Source: Ampelomyces quisqualis (lineage: Eukaryota; Ascomycota; Dothideomycetes; Pleosporales; Phaeosphaeriaceae). Taken from it: 64,000 nt of DNA. Position 1 is the first letter of the stretch, and each line of letters starts with the position of its first letter. Under the pieces are notes generated by a model. It was not told the origin of the DNA. It saw only the letters and a program-made list of their open reading frames with translations, and made no database searches. The position numbers and the translations under genes were made by a program. Positions 52,001 to 62,946 of the stretch are shown one piece after another. The stretch covers positions 994,501-1,058,500 of the forward strand of contig JAGTXZ010000002.1 of the NCBI GenBank assembly GCA_018398575.1, read 5' to 3'.

Positions 52001-55000
52001 ATATACTAATTAATTATCTTAACAATTTCTGCATTACGTATCTTAATAACATTCTAATCTACTCTAAGGATATAAAATTACATTAGAAACACGTCTAAAA
52101 GGTTCTAGAGCGCCTACGTACTATAGGACTCTAAGTAGACATTTAGAAGAGTAAATTCTATGTAACTTGTATAAAGTATCTAGGTTACGTTTTAACAAAC
52201 TAGGGCACTAAAGTTAACCTTAACAAGGTAGAAGCACTCTAAAACTAAGCTAAACCTACTATAATTACTAGCGTTAAGTTATTTCTTAGTTTTGCTAGTT
52301 TTTACTAACAATTTATTAAAGATTTCTTCTGTGTAGCTAAACTAATTATAAAGCTTTAAAGTCCTACTACGCCTTTTGAATAGACTATTAATTGCTAACA
52401 GGCTTTTGATTAGATTAAAGCCTTACTCCTAGCTATTCCTACGCTATCTTATTTCTATTCTAAGTATAACACAAAGTTAGAAACTAATGTGTTAGATAGA
52501 GTAATAGCAAGAGTACTCTCTTAAAAGCACCCTAACAACAAGTAGTATCCTATAGCCTTTTACAGTTACGCCCTATTTAGGACTAAACTTAATTAGAAAA
52601 TATATAACAAAGAACTGTTTACTATCTTAAAAGCCTTTAAGAAGTAGAGAGCTAAGCTTACCTCTATACAGAGCTAAATCTAAGTATATTTAGACTACTA
52701 CTCCTTAGAATACTTTATAACTACTAAGGTTCTTAATACATGTTAAGCACAATAGGCAGAGATTATTACCTCTTTTAATTTTTGCATTAAGTACACACCT
52801 AGCAAGCTTAACAAGCAAGCTAATATCTTAAGCTAAAGGAAATAAGACGTTAGTAAGGTTAAGGCTGCCTAATAAGATAACAGATCCTGTGTACTTCTAA
52901 GACCTAAACGCCTAAACCCTCTAGTTAACTCTAAACTAGCTTAGAACTACGTCTGTAACTAGCTAGAGATTAATGTTTTAGCTATTTTAGTCTAATCTAT
53001 TAGTGCCCCCCTTAATCTTAACTCTCTAGAACTAATTAAAGCCCTACTAGCAGAAAATCGCCGCTCCTTTAAGGAAGAACGCCTTACGCTGCTACAGCTA
53101 TATTATGTCTAAGAAGAACTACTGCTTTATTACTTACGCCTTTATGTACCTAGAGATTCTCCCTTATATACCTAACTAATTAGAGAGGCTTACAATTAGC
53201 ATTTGTGTATAGATTTTAAGATATTTCTAACTAATTAGTATAGCTATAATCAAATCATAGTTATTATTAATTGCCTATCAAAGCAAGCTATCTCTATCCT
53301 GTGTTACAAGACTATTAACGCTCAGGAAATAGCTTACTTGTTTATCTAATAAGTATACTAATTCAGCTACACGCCTAAAAGCGTAGTGTCTAACTGCAGC
53401 CTCTAGTTTATGTCCTAATTCTAGTCTAAGTTCTGCAAGATCCTAGGCGTGCAAATTAAGCTTTCTATAGCCTACTATAAACAAACTAATAGACAAACAG
53501 AGATTATAAACAAATATATTAATTAACAATTAAGGCTCTTTATATCCTATTACTAGGACAACTAGAGTAACCTCTTGCTAATAATTAATTAAGCCTAAGC
53601 TACGCTGCTGCACTCCGCAATTAGTATAGTGCTGTACCAGCTCCTTTTTAGATCTAAACTACGCTAAAGCTAGGATTAGTTATTATCTACATTAAAGCCT
53701 AAAGATGCTAATGTTAAGGACGCCTTAAGCTTAGCTACCTGTATGTATAAAGCCTAGCGTACAGCTAAAGATAATATAGAAAAGGCTTAACAACGCATAA
53801 CTGCTAAAGTTAACAAATATTAACAACTTATTAATTAGGAAATAGGTAACAAGGTATATCTGTTAACCTAAAACCTATCTGTTACCTGCCTAAGTTGCAA
53901 ACTTACTAAATTATAGGAAAGACTCTTTAAAGTTTTAGAACAAGTTAGGCATTTATTCTAACTAAAACTACTAAAAGGCTCTAAGATCTACAACGTGTTT
54001 GCTCTAGACGTCCTCTGCAAGGACTCTAATAACCCCTTACCTAGTTAGCTAAGCCTAAACCTATCTAGCATTTTAATTTAAGGCGTTAAAGAATAGAAAG
54101 TTAAAGAGATCCTAGCTAGCAAGTTGTACTACTTTGTCCTAAAGTATTACGTAAAATAAGTAAGTTATAATCTTAACCCTACCTAGTATAATATATTAAA
54201 CTTTATAGGCGCTCTACATATATTATAGGCGTTCTATAAATACTATTTAAAACAGCTAGGACCTCTACAGGCGTTAGCTAAGTAGATTACAGTATAGGAA
54301 AAAGAAGTTAAAGATCTTACAGTATTATAAGACAATTATGTTAAGGAAATTAAACTTAATATTACAACTACTACACTAGTAGGTAACACCTATTAACAAT
54401 AAGAGTCTTACTCTTTTATTAGATCTAACAGCAGACTATTACTACTACTAGTAGAACAGTCTTAACTGTCTAAATCCCTAGGTGTAGACACTAACGCACT
54501 ACTTAGTTATCTTCTCTTCTAGCCTTACTTACTGCAAGTACTAGCCTTCTACGCTACCTTCTGCGCCTTCTCTTGCTCTGCTAACTAATTAGCTCTTAAT
54601 ACTATTATAATATCTACTAGCTAAGTAACTACACTAGTTAACCTAGCTGTGCTCCTCTAGAGCAACCTAACCTTCTTAGCTATTACTCTAACCTTCTTAG
54701 CTAGCTCCTCTCTTTAGTAATAAGCGCTAACTAACAAGTTAGTGTTATTTAGGTTAGCTACTTGTGCAGTGCTTACTTGCACTACAGCAGCTAACTAAAA
54801 CGCTACCTTCTTAATAGCAACCTTTTGCTCTAACATAACCTTATTAGACTTGTCTTTACCTAGAGTAGTAAACCTGCAGTTAAGAGCCTTAGAAAGGCTA
54901 TTATACTCTTAGCCTGTATATAGAGAAACTAGGCAACACTTCTTATTTAAGAGTGTACAATAAGCACACTTCTTAGATATATTTAAATAGAATCTAAACT

Positions 55001-55419
55001 TAATATTAAACTAGCTGCAAGTAAAAGCCCTTGCAGTCTATAAGCAAACAACCTAATAGGCTAGAAGATAAGCTCTAGGAGAAATAAGAATAGGCATTAT
55101 GTGTATCTGCAAAACAGTTAGCTAGTAATTAAATTAGGAGGGCAGTTAGATAGCTATAGGTATATAAACGTGTAGGAGAGAGTATAAGAAAAGTAATATA
55201 CTAAGGGCTAGCCTTGTATATATGCTTAAAAAACTCTAGGTAAATTTAGAATAACAAACACGCTACTGCGCTAAGTAAAATAATAATAAACAGCTATAAT
55301 ACGTTATTAGAAATTTAAAGTTAAAGTAAATAAGACTTTTTAAAATTTTAGAAGGTATCTAAAACAACACTAATACAGACCTAATTAATAGAGACTATTA
55401 ATTTTAAGAAGGGGAGTAA
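49097..55419 (+). pseudogene. Inner gypsy gag-pol remnant
   Basis: Plus-strand coding remnant with stops in every frame. Recognisable: gag zinc-knuckle-like region near 50460-50515; reverse transcriptase about 51690-52250, where the catalytic YLDD appears as YLNN at 52039-52050; integrase about 53250-53640 with the expected acidic residues changed to Asn. These are the D to N changes that G to A mutation gives. It cannot encode an active polyprotein. Confidence 0.85.
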
Positions 55420-55719
55420 TATAACAAGCACATACAAACACATATTATATCTAATACCTTATAAAGGCTTAATAACAGATTACATAGAGGGCTAGTAAAT
55501 TAGAACTAATAGCGCTCTAACAGCACTCTAACTTAGCTTCTACGCCTACTATAAATATAAGCCTATAGTATTAGATAAAGGACAAGTTTCTCTTGTCCTT
55601 TTATACAAGACCTATAGGTATATAGCCAATCTAGAATCTCTAATACAATACGCACTTCTATATACCTCTAATACGTATCCAATTTAATTCTAATAGCTGT
55701 ACCTACCTGCATTGTTATA
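55420..55719 (+). repeat. 3' LTR of inner gypsy element
   Basis: 300 bp, TATAACAAG...TTGTTATA. Preceded by the purine tract at 55406-55419, as expected for a plus-strand element. Confidence 0.9.
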
Positions 55720-55724
55720 ACTTT

Positions 55725-58700
55725 CTTCTCCCTTAACGCAGCGTCTTTATCTGCAAGCATGTTTTAGAGCGCTTCTTTTCTAACTATAGAGTAATTCTTA
55801 GTATTCTAGCTTTAGGTAACGTCTCTTTCTCTTATTATAGCATCTTTGTCTATAAGCCTGTTTTAGAGCTACTCTATTTCTCTCTCTTCTTATAGTAGTG
55901 CATCCTTCTACTAAGTTGCAAGAGAAGTAGTTAATGTAGCATCTTTATCTGCAAGCACGTTTTAAAGCTACTCTGTTTCTTTCTTCTCTTATAGTAGTGT
56001 ATTCCTCTACTAAGCTACAAGAGAAGTAGTTAACACAGTATCTTTGTCTGCAAGCACGTTTTAGAGCTACTCTATTTCTTCTTTCTTCTGTTATAGCAAA
56101 TCCTCTAGCTAAGCTGCAAAGAAAGTAGTAAGTACTAGGTCTTCTTTATCTTTAGTTTCTAAAGCAGAAGTAAATAATTAGAAAGTCTAAGACTGTACCT
56201 ACGCGTCTACTCTTTCTTAGAGAAGATCTTATTCTTTTCTAAAAAGGGTATCTACTCTACTATTAATGTTTCCTAAGTAGTATTAGAATCTAACATTAAA
56301 TGTGCTAAAAAACTCTACCTAGTAGATATGTCTTTTTATTAGTAGTTGTATAGTAGCAAAGTATTCTAGGTTCTTATAGTCTATAAGTATAGTAAAATAT
56401 TTTACTCTCTAAAGTTTAGTTCTCTACTATTCTAGGCACTTAACTATAGCTAACAGCTTCTTATTATAGATAGTGTAGTTAGCTTCTGTAGCTATATTCT
56501 TTACTAAGTAGTAAGCTACAGCCTAGAGGCGTTTGTCTCTACTATATTAGAACAGCACTCTTCTAGTTAACTATTCTAAGGCGTTGTATTCTACTACTAT
56601 CTTTAGCTCTATATTAAAGTTTGCTAAAGATAGTTCTGCTACAAAAGCTTCTTTTAGCTTATTAAAAGACATCTGTTATTTAGAGCCTTAGTAAAAGGCT
56701 ACACCTTTTCTAGTTAGCCTAGTTAGTAGAGCAGCTAGCTCTAAGAAGTCTTTTATAAACTATTAGTAGAAGTTAGCAAAGCTAACAAAGCTCTAGACCC
56801 CTTTAACTATCTTAGGGGGCTTCTAGAAACATATAGCAGCTACTTTCTTAGAGTCTATACTTATTTCTTTCTTAGCCTTAATAATAAATCTAAGGTATTT
56901 AGTTTTCTTTATACTAAACTTGCTTTTCTTTACATTAAGGTGTAACTCTACTACCCTAAGTTTCTAGATTACTAGCCTTACCTTTTTCTTATAGTCTGCC
57001 TTAAACCTACTTGTGTATATTAACACGTTATCTATATAAGCTAAACAAAAATTATCTAAGTGTTCTCTTAGTGTCTAATTAATATACCTTTAGAACGTGC
57101 TTAGAGTATTTACAAGTCTAAAGGGTGTTATAAGCTACTTATAGAAGCTAAAGCGCGTCTAAAAGGCTATCTTCTATTTATCTTCTTTAGTAATTCTAAT
57201 CTTGTAGAATACTTAAATAACATCTACTTTAGTAAACTATTTAGCTTTAGTAATCTAGGCTAAGGTCTCTTAGATAAGTAGAAGTAGGTATTAGTCCTTC
57301 TTTATAATTGCGTTAAAGGCCTAGTAGTCTACATAGAACTGTAGGCTCTTCTCCTAGCTTTTTTACAAATAGGACTAGTGTAGAGGCGCTTAACTAGCTT
57401 ACCTGTATAAAGCTATAGTCTAGGTAAGAGGTAAGCTCTTTTTAGAGCACAAGAAGTTCTTTCTTTAACATACTGTATAGTAGGCTTATAGTACCTCTAT
57501 AGTCTTTCTATCTTTTTCTACTAGCTTAATAGAATAATTAATAGTAGGTCCTCTTACTAGAAGGAGTTAGTCTACTTTCTTACGTAAAAAGGTTTTGTAT
57601 TTCTCTTTTAAGTAATCTAAAAGCACTAACCTAGAATCTACTTAGAGCTTAGTTTTTAAAGCCTTTTAGATATCTGCTATTAACGTAGCGTAAAGGCAGA
57701 TAGATTTGTCTTTCTAGCCCTATTGTAGCTAGGCTAAGTACGCAGCTGCTATAATACTCTGTAGTAAAAAAAGTTTCTTTTTTTTCTAGCTTCTAACTTG
57801 CGTCTAAGTAGAGTAGATATATATTAATTTTTTTGCTAGTGCAATAGTAATATTATGCTAGTTTATCTATAGTTAACTTAAGACTAGGTTGTATTCCTTA
57901 TCTCTATCTAGTTTATAGGCCTATAGTGTCTCCTTATACCTATTAATATTAATCCTTATCTAGACAGCTGTCTTTATCTAAGACTAGGCTCTAGTAATTC
58001 TAATAATTTCTTTTAAGGCTATTAACTTGCGCTCTAACTTATTCTTGTAAATAAACTTAGTTAAAGTTATAGCGTAAGTAAGACACCTAGTATTAATTAT
58101 TATAGAAGTAACTGTTGTTTTATTAACAATAGTGTGTATAGTAATAAGTTCTTTATCTAGCTATTTCTTCTAAAATTGTTAAAATTTCTTATCCTCTTTT
58201 AGTGTTATGTTACTATACTTCTGTCTACGCCTTTAGACAAGAGTTACTTGTTTTCTAAGCTTAAGGTGTCTTCTAACGCGTTCTCTTCTTCCTTACCCTA
58301 TGCCTTAGCTGCTGCAGCCTTAGTAGGTTTTAAAGGTAAAAATAATTTATATTTGCTAGTATAGTGTTCTAACTTACTGTAGTAGAGGTATAAGTTGTTT
58401 TGTCTCTAGTAGAACTACTCTTTTGTAGTAGCCTACTTAGCTTTCTTTCTTTTAGAGGATTTTTTCTTAGTTCTCTTAGAATATTCTCTTGTAAGTTCCT
58501 AATCTATAGGTTTTTTAACATTCTGTCTTTTAGTGTGCTTGCTACTAAGTTTTGCTCTATATAAGTTTTCCTTAATAATTGCTACTCTGTCTATAAAGTT
58601 ATAGATTTCTTATTTAGGTTTAGTCTTTACAGAAATTATTCTATCTTATAGGTCTAGCTAGATAGCGCTTAGGTACCTTATTTTTAGGTTTACTTTGTTA

Positions 58701-59494
58701 TCTTCCTTGCCTACGTTATAGGCTAGCCTTATAAACTCTATATTAAAGCTCTAAAGGAAAGACTTGTTCTATTAGATTATTTAGAGTTTCTTTTGTAATC
58801 TTTTGTTATGTAGCTTGTTACTAAATTAGCTGTTTAGAAAGTCCTAAAGTTCTTCTATAGAGCCCTAGGAGTTCTAGGTTACCTAAGACAGGGCTACACT
58901 AGCTACTAACCTCTTAAGGCATTTAAAGATATAGCCTGCTTAAGAGCCTAGTCCTGCGCTATTATGTTCTAGTTTATACTTTATTTAGGCCTTAAAGATG
59001 TAGTAATCTTTTTAATCTCTTCTATACGCTTCTAGGTTAAGGACTTTATAAGTCTTTTAAGGTAAAAGAAAGCTTTCTAAAAGGGTCTGTATAAAGCTAG
59101 AAGTTTCTAAGGTTAATTAGGCTGTAAGCCTTACAACTTGTTCCTGCAGATTTCTTACTAGTAATACTAAGTCTAGATCTGCGCTTATAGGGGACTTTCC
59201 TTTCTTATTATTAGAGAGTCTAGCTGCTAGAGAGTTATATACTTTTTGCTAGGCAGGCGTTCTCTTAAGGCTGTTTAACAGCAATTATTTCTTAATCTAT
59301 TATTTCTCTAGGTCTAGGAAGTTATTAATAATTATCTAATTAAACTTGTCTTTAATAACTAACTTAGAGACGCTATTGCGTCTTATACAGATAGCTTATA
59401 CTATTATGTCCTATACTGTTATAGAAATAGTTACTTATTCTATACTAGAGGTTACTAATAGCTCTTTAGCCTAGTTAAGTTTAACAAATTTAAT
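55725..59494 (-). pseudogene. Outer gypsy, gag, RT and RNase H half
   Basis: Minus-strand remnant from the 5' LTR side: zinc-knuckle-like NLYLYYSKLEHY near 58400 (Cys to Tyr changes), reverse transcriptase around 57000-57100 and an RNase H-like part around 56300-56600. Four copies of a 99-bp tandem repeat lie between RNase H and the inner insertion. Stops throughout. Confidence 0.7.
55745..56130 (-). repeat. Four-copy 99-bp tandem repeat
   Basis: The anchor CTGCAAG/CTATAAG recurs at 55751, 55850, 55949 and 56048, each exactly 99 bp apart. Because 99 is divisible by three, each unit would encode a 33-residue repeat. On the minus strand the units contain LADKDATLTTSLAT followed by charged EEREIE-type sequence, which suggests a coiled-coil region. 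Confidence 0.85.
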
Positions 59495-59711
59495 TATAAG
59501 GGGCAGACTCTAAGAGTAGGTGCTAGGAAATAAAGACGTAAATTTGTATCCTATTCTAATTGCTACCTAAAAGGTTTTTATAGTCTAGAGGATTTTAGTG
59601 TTTTAGTCTAGAATGTTTTTAGTGTTCTAGTCTAGAGCGTTTTTAGTGTTTTAGTTTAGAGAGCCAAGGTTTTTCTGTAACTAAGGACTAACCAGGCAGC
59701 AGCCTGTTACA
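59495..59711 (-). repeat. 5' LTR of outer gypsy element
   Basis: 217 bp. It has one more copy than the left LTR of a 24-bp unit around TTTTTAGTGTT-TAGTCTAGA, about 59600-59660. The end that should read TGTAA reads TATAA, a G to A change. Confidence 0.85.
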
Positions 59712-61452
59712 GTAGTATAAGTTCTAACGCGTAATAACAGGCTTAATTAGTTAAAGTATCTTAACGCGCGTAGTAGTAAAAAGGTTATTATTAGAAGCCT
59801 TTACGCACTTAGTAAATAGCGCGTGTTGCTATAGTGTTTTAATATATATAATTATAGAAAGAAGCGTACTAAAAGTGCTATCTTTACGCTATACTACTAT
59901 AAACGCCTCTTTATTATTAGCGTGTTCTATAGCGTTATTATATGCGTTCTTGTTATTACTAAATAGCAGCGCCTATCTAATAAGGTTAATAGTATAAAGG
60001 CTATAGCAAAGGCGTTAGTAAGATAGGTTAAAGTTGCTAAACTTACGCGCTACTACTACAATTGTAGTGTTATTATTGCTAGCGTTATTAAGTATAAAGT
60101 AGCTTAGCGTATCTAACGTAATTCTATACACTTATAGTGTTATAACAATAGCTGCTTTAATTGCCTTGCCTATATAGGCACTATTAAGTTATAGTAAAGT
60201 AATAGGCAAGTTATAGATCTTACCTAACGTACTAGCAAAGTAAGTAACAATTCTAAAGAAGCCTTAAGTACCTCTCTTTATTGTCTAGCTGTTAAAGCTT
60301 ATATATATCTTACTAGCAGTAGTAGACAAGGTATAGACAATCTATAGGCGTATAGCGTAGAATAGTTATATTGCGTATATAGCAACACTGCGTAGAGACT
60401 ACTATAACGCGCCTTCTGCCTCTATACTTATTATATAGAATAACTTACGCGTTAAAGCTCTACTAATAAGCTCTATTAGTAAGTTATTATTAAGAAGCTA
60501 GAGTACTAACGCGTAGTAAAAGCGTTAGGCATTAAAGTTGCCTATTGCGTTAGTAGTAGACTATAACATTTTAAAGCTGCCTACAATTGCTTCTTATAGT
60601 AATAGTTACTTAAGTAGGTGTTTTAGTGTATTAATTAGGCCTGTATAGTAAAGATTATAGCCCTTTATAAGTTAGGCAAGGTAGAAGGCAGCAGAGGACG
60701 TAGCTTTTAAACAGTTAATAATAACAAGTAGTCTTTTGTATAAATAATAGTATCTATACACCTAAAATAGGTGTGTAGAATTATCTATACGTATAACGCA
60801 GTATTTGTGTATATATACCTAGCTCTAAGTCTACTTAGGCTGCTTTAAGAGCTTAATATATTAACTTTTAAGCTAATTCTAATTAAGCCTATTAAAGTTA
60901 TTACCTCTATTATTAATATAGCTATTCTTAATTACCTCTGTTGTTGCTATTAAGCTAGTGCTAGCGTAGCTGCCCTTAGTAGGCGCAGACAGTAATTCTT
61001 AAGGCTGTAACTTAAGTAGCTGCCTCTTCTACGCTTAGAAGAGCGTTAGAAGTAGTAGAGACTTTGCTAAAATTCTTAATTGCTTTGCTAAAGCTATAGA
61101 AACGTTTAATACGCGCGTATGCTTTCTTGCTGCTCTAAGAGACATAGTAGTAGGCGTTGCAATACTTTGCTTATCTATAGATTAAGGCGTTAGTAGCTGT
61201 AGATAAGGTGCGCTAGCGTTATTAGGGGTAAGTTTAGATAGCTAATTATATAGAACACTAAAACACTAAAATTAACATAATTATAATAGCAGAACTTAGC
61301 CAAAACGCAGCTATATATTAAAATACTAAATATTTGCAAATATTTGCAAATATTGCAATCTCTGTATTTGATTTGTTTAGTAAAACAGCTACCTATATTT
61401 GATTTAACTTGTTTAGTTGTACTAAACAAATTAAATCAAATATTTGATTTAT

Positions 61453-61473
61453 ATTTGTTTGTTGCGGAGTCTG
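61453..61473 (-). repeat. Right terminal inverted repeat
   Basis: Inverted copy of the left end. The two ends are identical over 21 bases despite heavy mutation elsewhere. Confidence 0.85.
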
Positions 61474-61481
61474 TACGTAAT
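61474..61481. repeat. Right target-site duplication of outer transposon
   Basis: TACGTAAT directly after the right inverted terminal repeat, pairing with the left copy at 43542-43549. Confidence 0.75.
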
Positions 61482-62394
61482 GGAATACGCCGTATCAGGA
61501 CGCTGTGTCAATCTTTAGCATAACAGGATATTGGCAATTCAGAAGGATAGATATTTTCAAAATAGTATATTAACTCTCAAAGGTATTCTCTGCTTACCGC
61601 ACAATACTACAATCTACTACCGTCAGCACCTTCTTTGAACGGATCCAAGTGCACTAGAAGCTTACAGGGCCTATCTCAAATTCAACAAACTGTAGCTTAT
61701 TCAATAATAGTCCAATGCTGGGAGAGGTAGTAACGTCCAAGGCGCATTAATATCTCTACACTGGTTTAACTTTCACTTCAAAAGTTCGAAATCGACAAAA
61801 TTTGAATGCGAATTCGAAAAGCTCTCTCTGTCTAGCCAAAAGAAGCGTAACGCTACTTTATCGCTCTTAATACTACTATTTAATGATACTAGATTTCCTG
61901 GGCATAGTATACAGATATGTTACTTGTAATGCTAAGCAAACTCCTTAATTCTTATTGGTATTAATATGCTCTTCTTTTAGCTGTGCTATCTACTTGTTTT
62001 GTTGTTAGGAACCTATTAACTCTTGAGTTATATCAAGTCATCATATTGTTTAGGTATTACGTGAATTTGCAATGTGTAAACAATGACACGTTTGTATACA
62101 TTTGATTTCTCTGTGCTAGGTAATCCCCTTCTGACGAAGGCTGCAACGCACCCTCCAGAGGTCCTTCTGTTTCACGCAAATTTATTTCCTTCGACACATG
62201 CAGTGCAACAAGATCGCGTTTTTACTCTATTCATAAACCTTGGATAATCAGGAGCTCGACTTCAACGTTTTCGACGTAGTTCTTGGGAATATTAACTCCA
62301 TTATTGGTGGCCTCAACCCCCAAATCCTTAGAGCCATGGGTGCCTTGCAGCCTTCGCTCCTGATTTTCCACTTCTTGTTCCAGCATCAGGTTTC
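61482..62394. other. Ordinary-composition flank of the nest
   Basis: About 0.9 kb beyond the transposon. No gene, repeat or RNA was recognised. Base composition is moderately AT-rich but not RIP-like. Confidence 0.45.
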
Positions 62395-62870
62395 ACACGA
62401 TTCCTTCCATTAGTTAGAGTAAGGTTATATTTTAAGATCCTAATTAAGGCTTAGAGAGTTATTTTTAAGGAGTTGAGTATCTTAATTGCTACAGGAACTA
62501 TCAGATCGTTAGCTACAGTCTAACTAAACTATTTCTAGATATTACTAAGCTTAGCTACTTACCTAGTCTATCTTAACGTATTAATCTTATATTAGTAAAC
62601 GTCTTCTTTATAACTACTTAAGGCAAGTTTATAAGTAGCTAGCTTTAGATTATATTAATCAAGAGCTTTATTGCAGATTTACGTATTAAGATTAGTAGCT
62701 CTAGATAGTAATACTAAGACTAGTCAACTAGAGGCTACTAAGAGCTTAGGATACTTAGGCTCCTCATTGTTAATCAGGAGCACTGTTTCGCTATCTAGAT
62801 TAACTTAATCCTAAACTCCTTTGTTAAGAGGATAAAGCTAGAGTTCGGTAAACTAGTATCAACAACCCCG
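62395..62870. repeat. Short AT-rich, RIP-like tract
   Basis: About 470 bp of TA-rich sequence with the same signature (poor in CpA, many TAG/TAA) as the large nest, separated from it by normal sequence. It has no terminal repeats that could be identified and may be a remnant of another element. Its right end lies about 80 bp before the RNase H frame. Confidence 0.55.
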
Positions 62871-62946
62871 AAACTCTGTTCATGCTCAGCTTGACAAAAG
62901 CCACGATTCCAGCCCCGTGTTTCACTCGTCAGTCGAATCCGTCTGA

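Larger units (their letters stand above)
48797..55719 (+). mobile_element. Inner Ty3/gypsy retrotransposon, RIP-mutated
   Basis: Plus-strand element of 6.9 kb inside the outer one. LTRs of 300 bp at 48797-49096 and 55420-55719; a purine-rich tract (AAGAAGGGGAGTAA) sits directly before the right LTR. Possible 5-bp duplication ACGTT (48792-48796) and ACTTT (55720-55724). Inside, in order: zinc-knuckle-like SYYNYSKLEHYSSNC near 50460-50515, reverse transcriptase around 51690-52250 with KIFTKFNIRAAFNKI and ITYLNNILIYSK, then integrase around 53250-53640 with VVSNCSLQF and AYYKQTNRQTEIIN. Numerous stops. Confidence 0.9.
44862..59711 (-). mobile_element. Outer Ty3/gypsy retrotransposon, RIP-mutated
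   Basis: Minus-strand LTR element flanked by related terminal repeats (44862-45054 and 59495-59711) and the 5-bp duplications ATAGT (44857-44861) and GTAGT (59712-59716). In minus-strand reading through stops, a zinc-knuckle-like stretch appears near 58345-58420, reverse transcriptase near 57010-57090 (RYIN, then YIDN where YIDD is expected), integrase near 48000-48160 (KVFIKQVVAYY, IVSNRGL-FVSKF), and a purine-rich tract next to the left LTR at about 45056-45070. The second retroelement at 48797-55719 is inserted between its RNase H and integrase parts. Own length without it is about 7.9 kb. Confidence 0.85.
43550..61473. mobile_element. RIP-mutated DNA transposon (hAT-like) carrying two nested retrotransposons
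   Basis: Both ends carry the same inverted terminal sequence: 43550 reads CAGACTCCGCAACAAACAAA, and the complement of the bases ending at 61473 gives the same. The flanks are TACGTGAT (43542-43549) and TACGTAAT (61474-61481), an 8-bp duplication with one G/A difference. The whole 17.9 kb is extremely A+T-rich, poor in CpA, and packed with stops in all frames, as RIP produces. Removing the inner retroelement at 44862-59711 leaves about 3.1 kb, a normal DNA transposon size. Subterminal AAATCAAAT-type motifs repeat near both ends. The hAT class is inferred from the 8-bp target duplication; the termini do not exactly fit the usual hAT consensus, and the transposase could not be read through the mutations. 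Confidence 0.82.

Noticed and set aside
61190..61429. 79-codon minus-strand frame inside the AT-rich block
   Set aside because: The only frame of that size in about 17 kb of RIP-mutated DNA. Its composition is what random AT-rich sequence gives.
43550..61473. Giant Starship-type element
   Set aside because: No captain-type recombinase and no cargo genes could be seen. Internal LTR pairs explain the size better.
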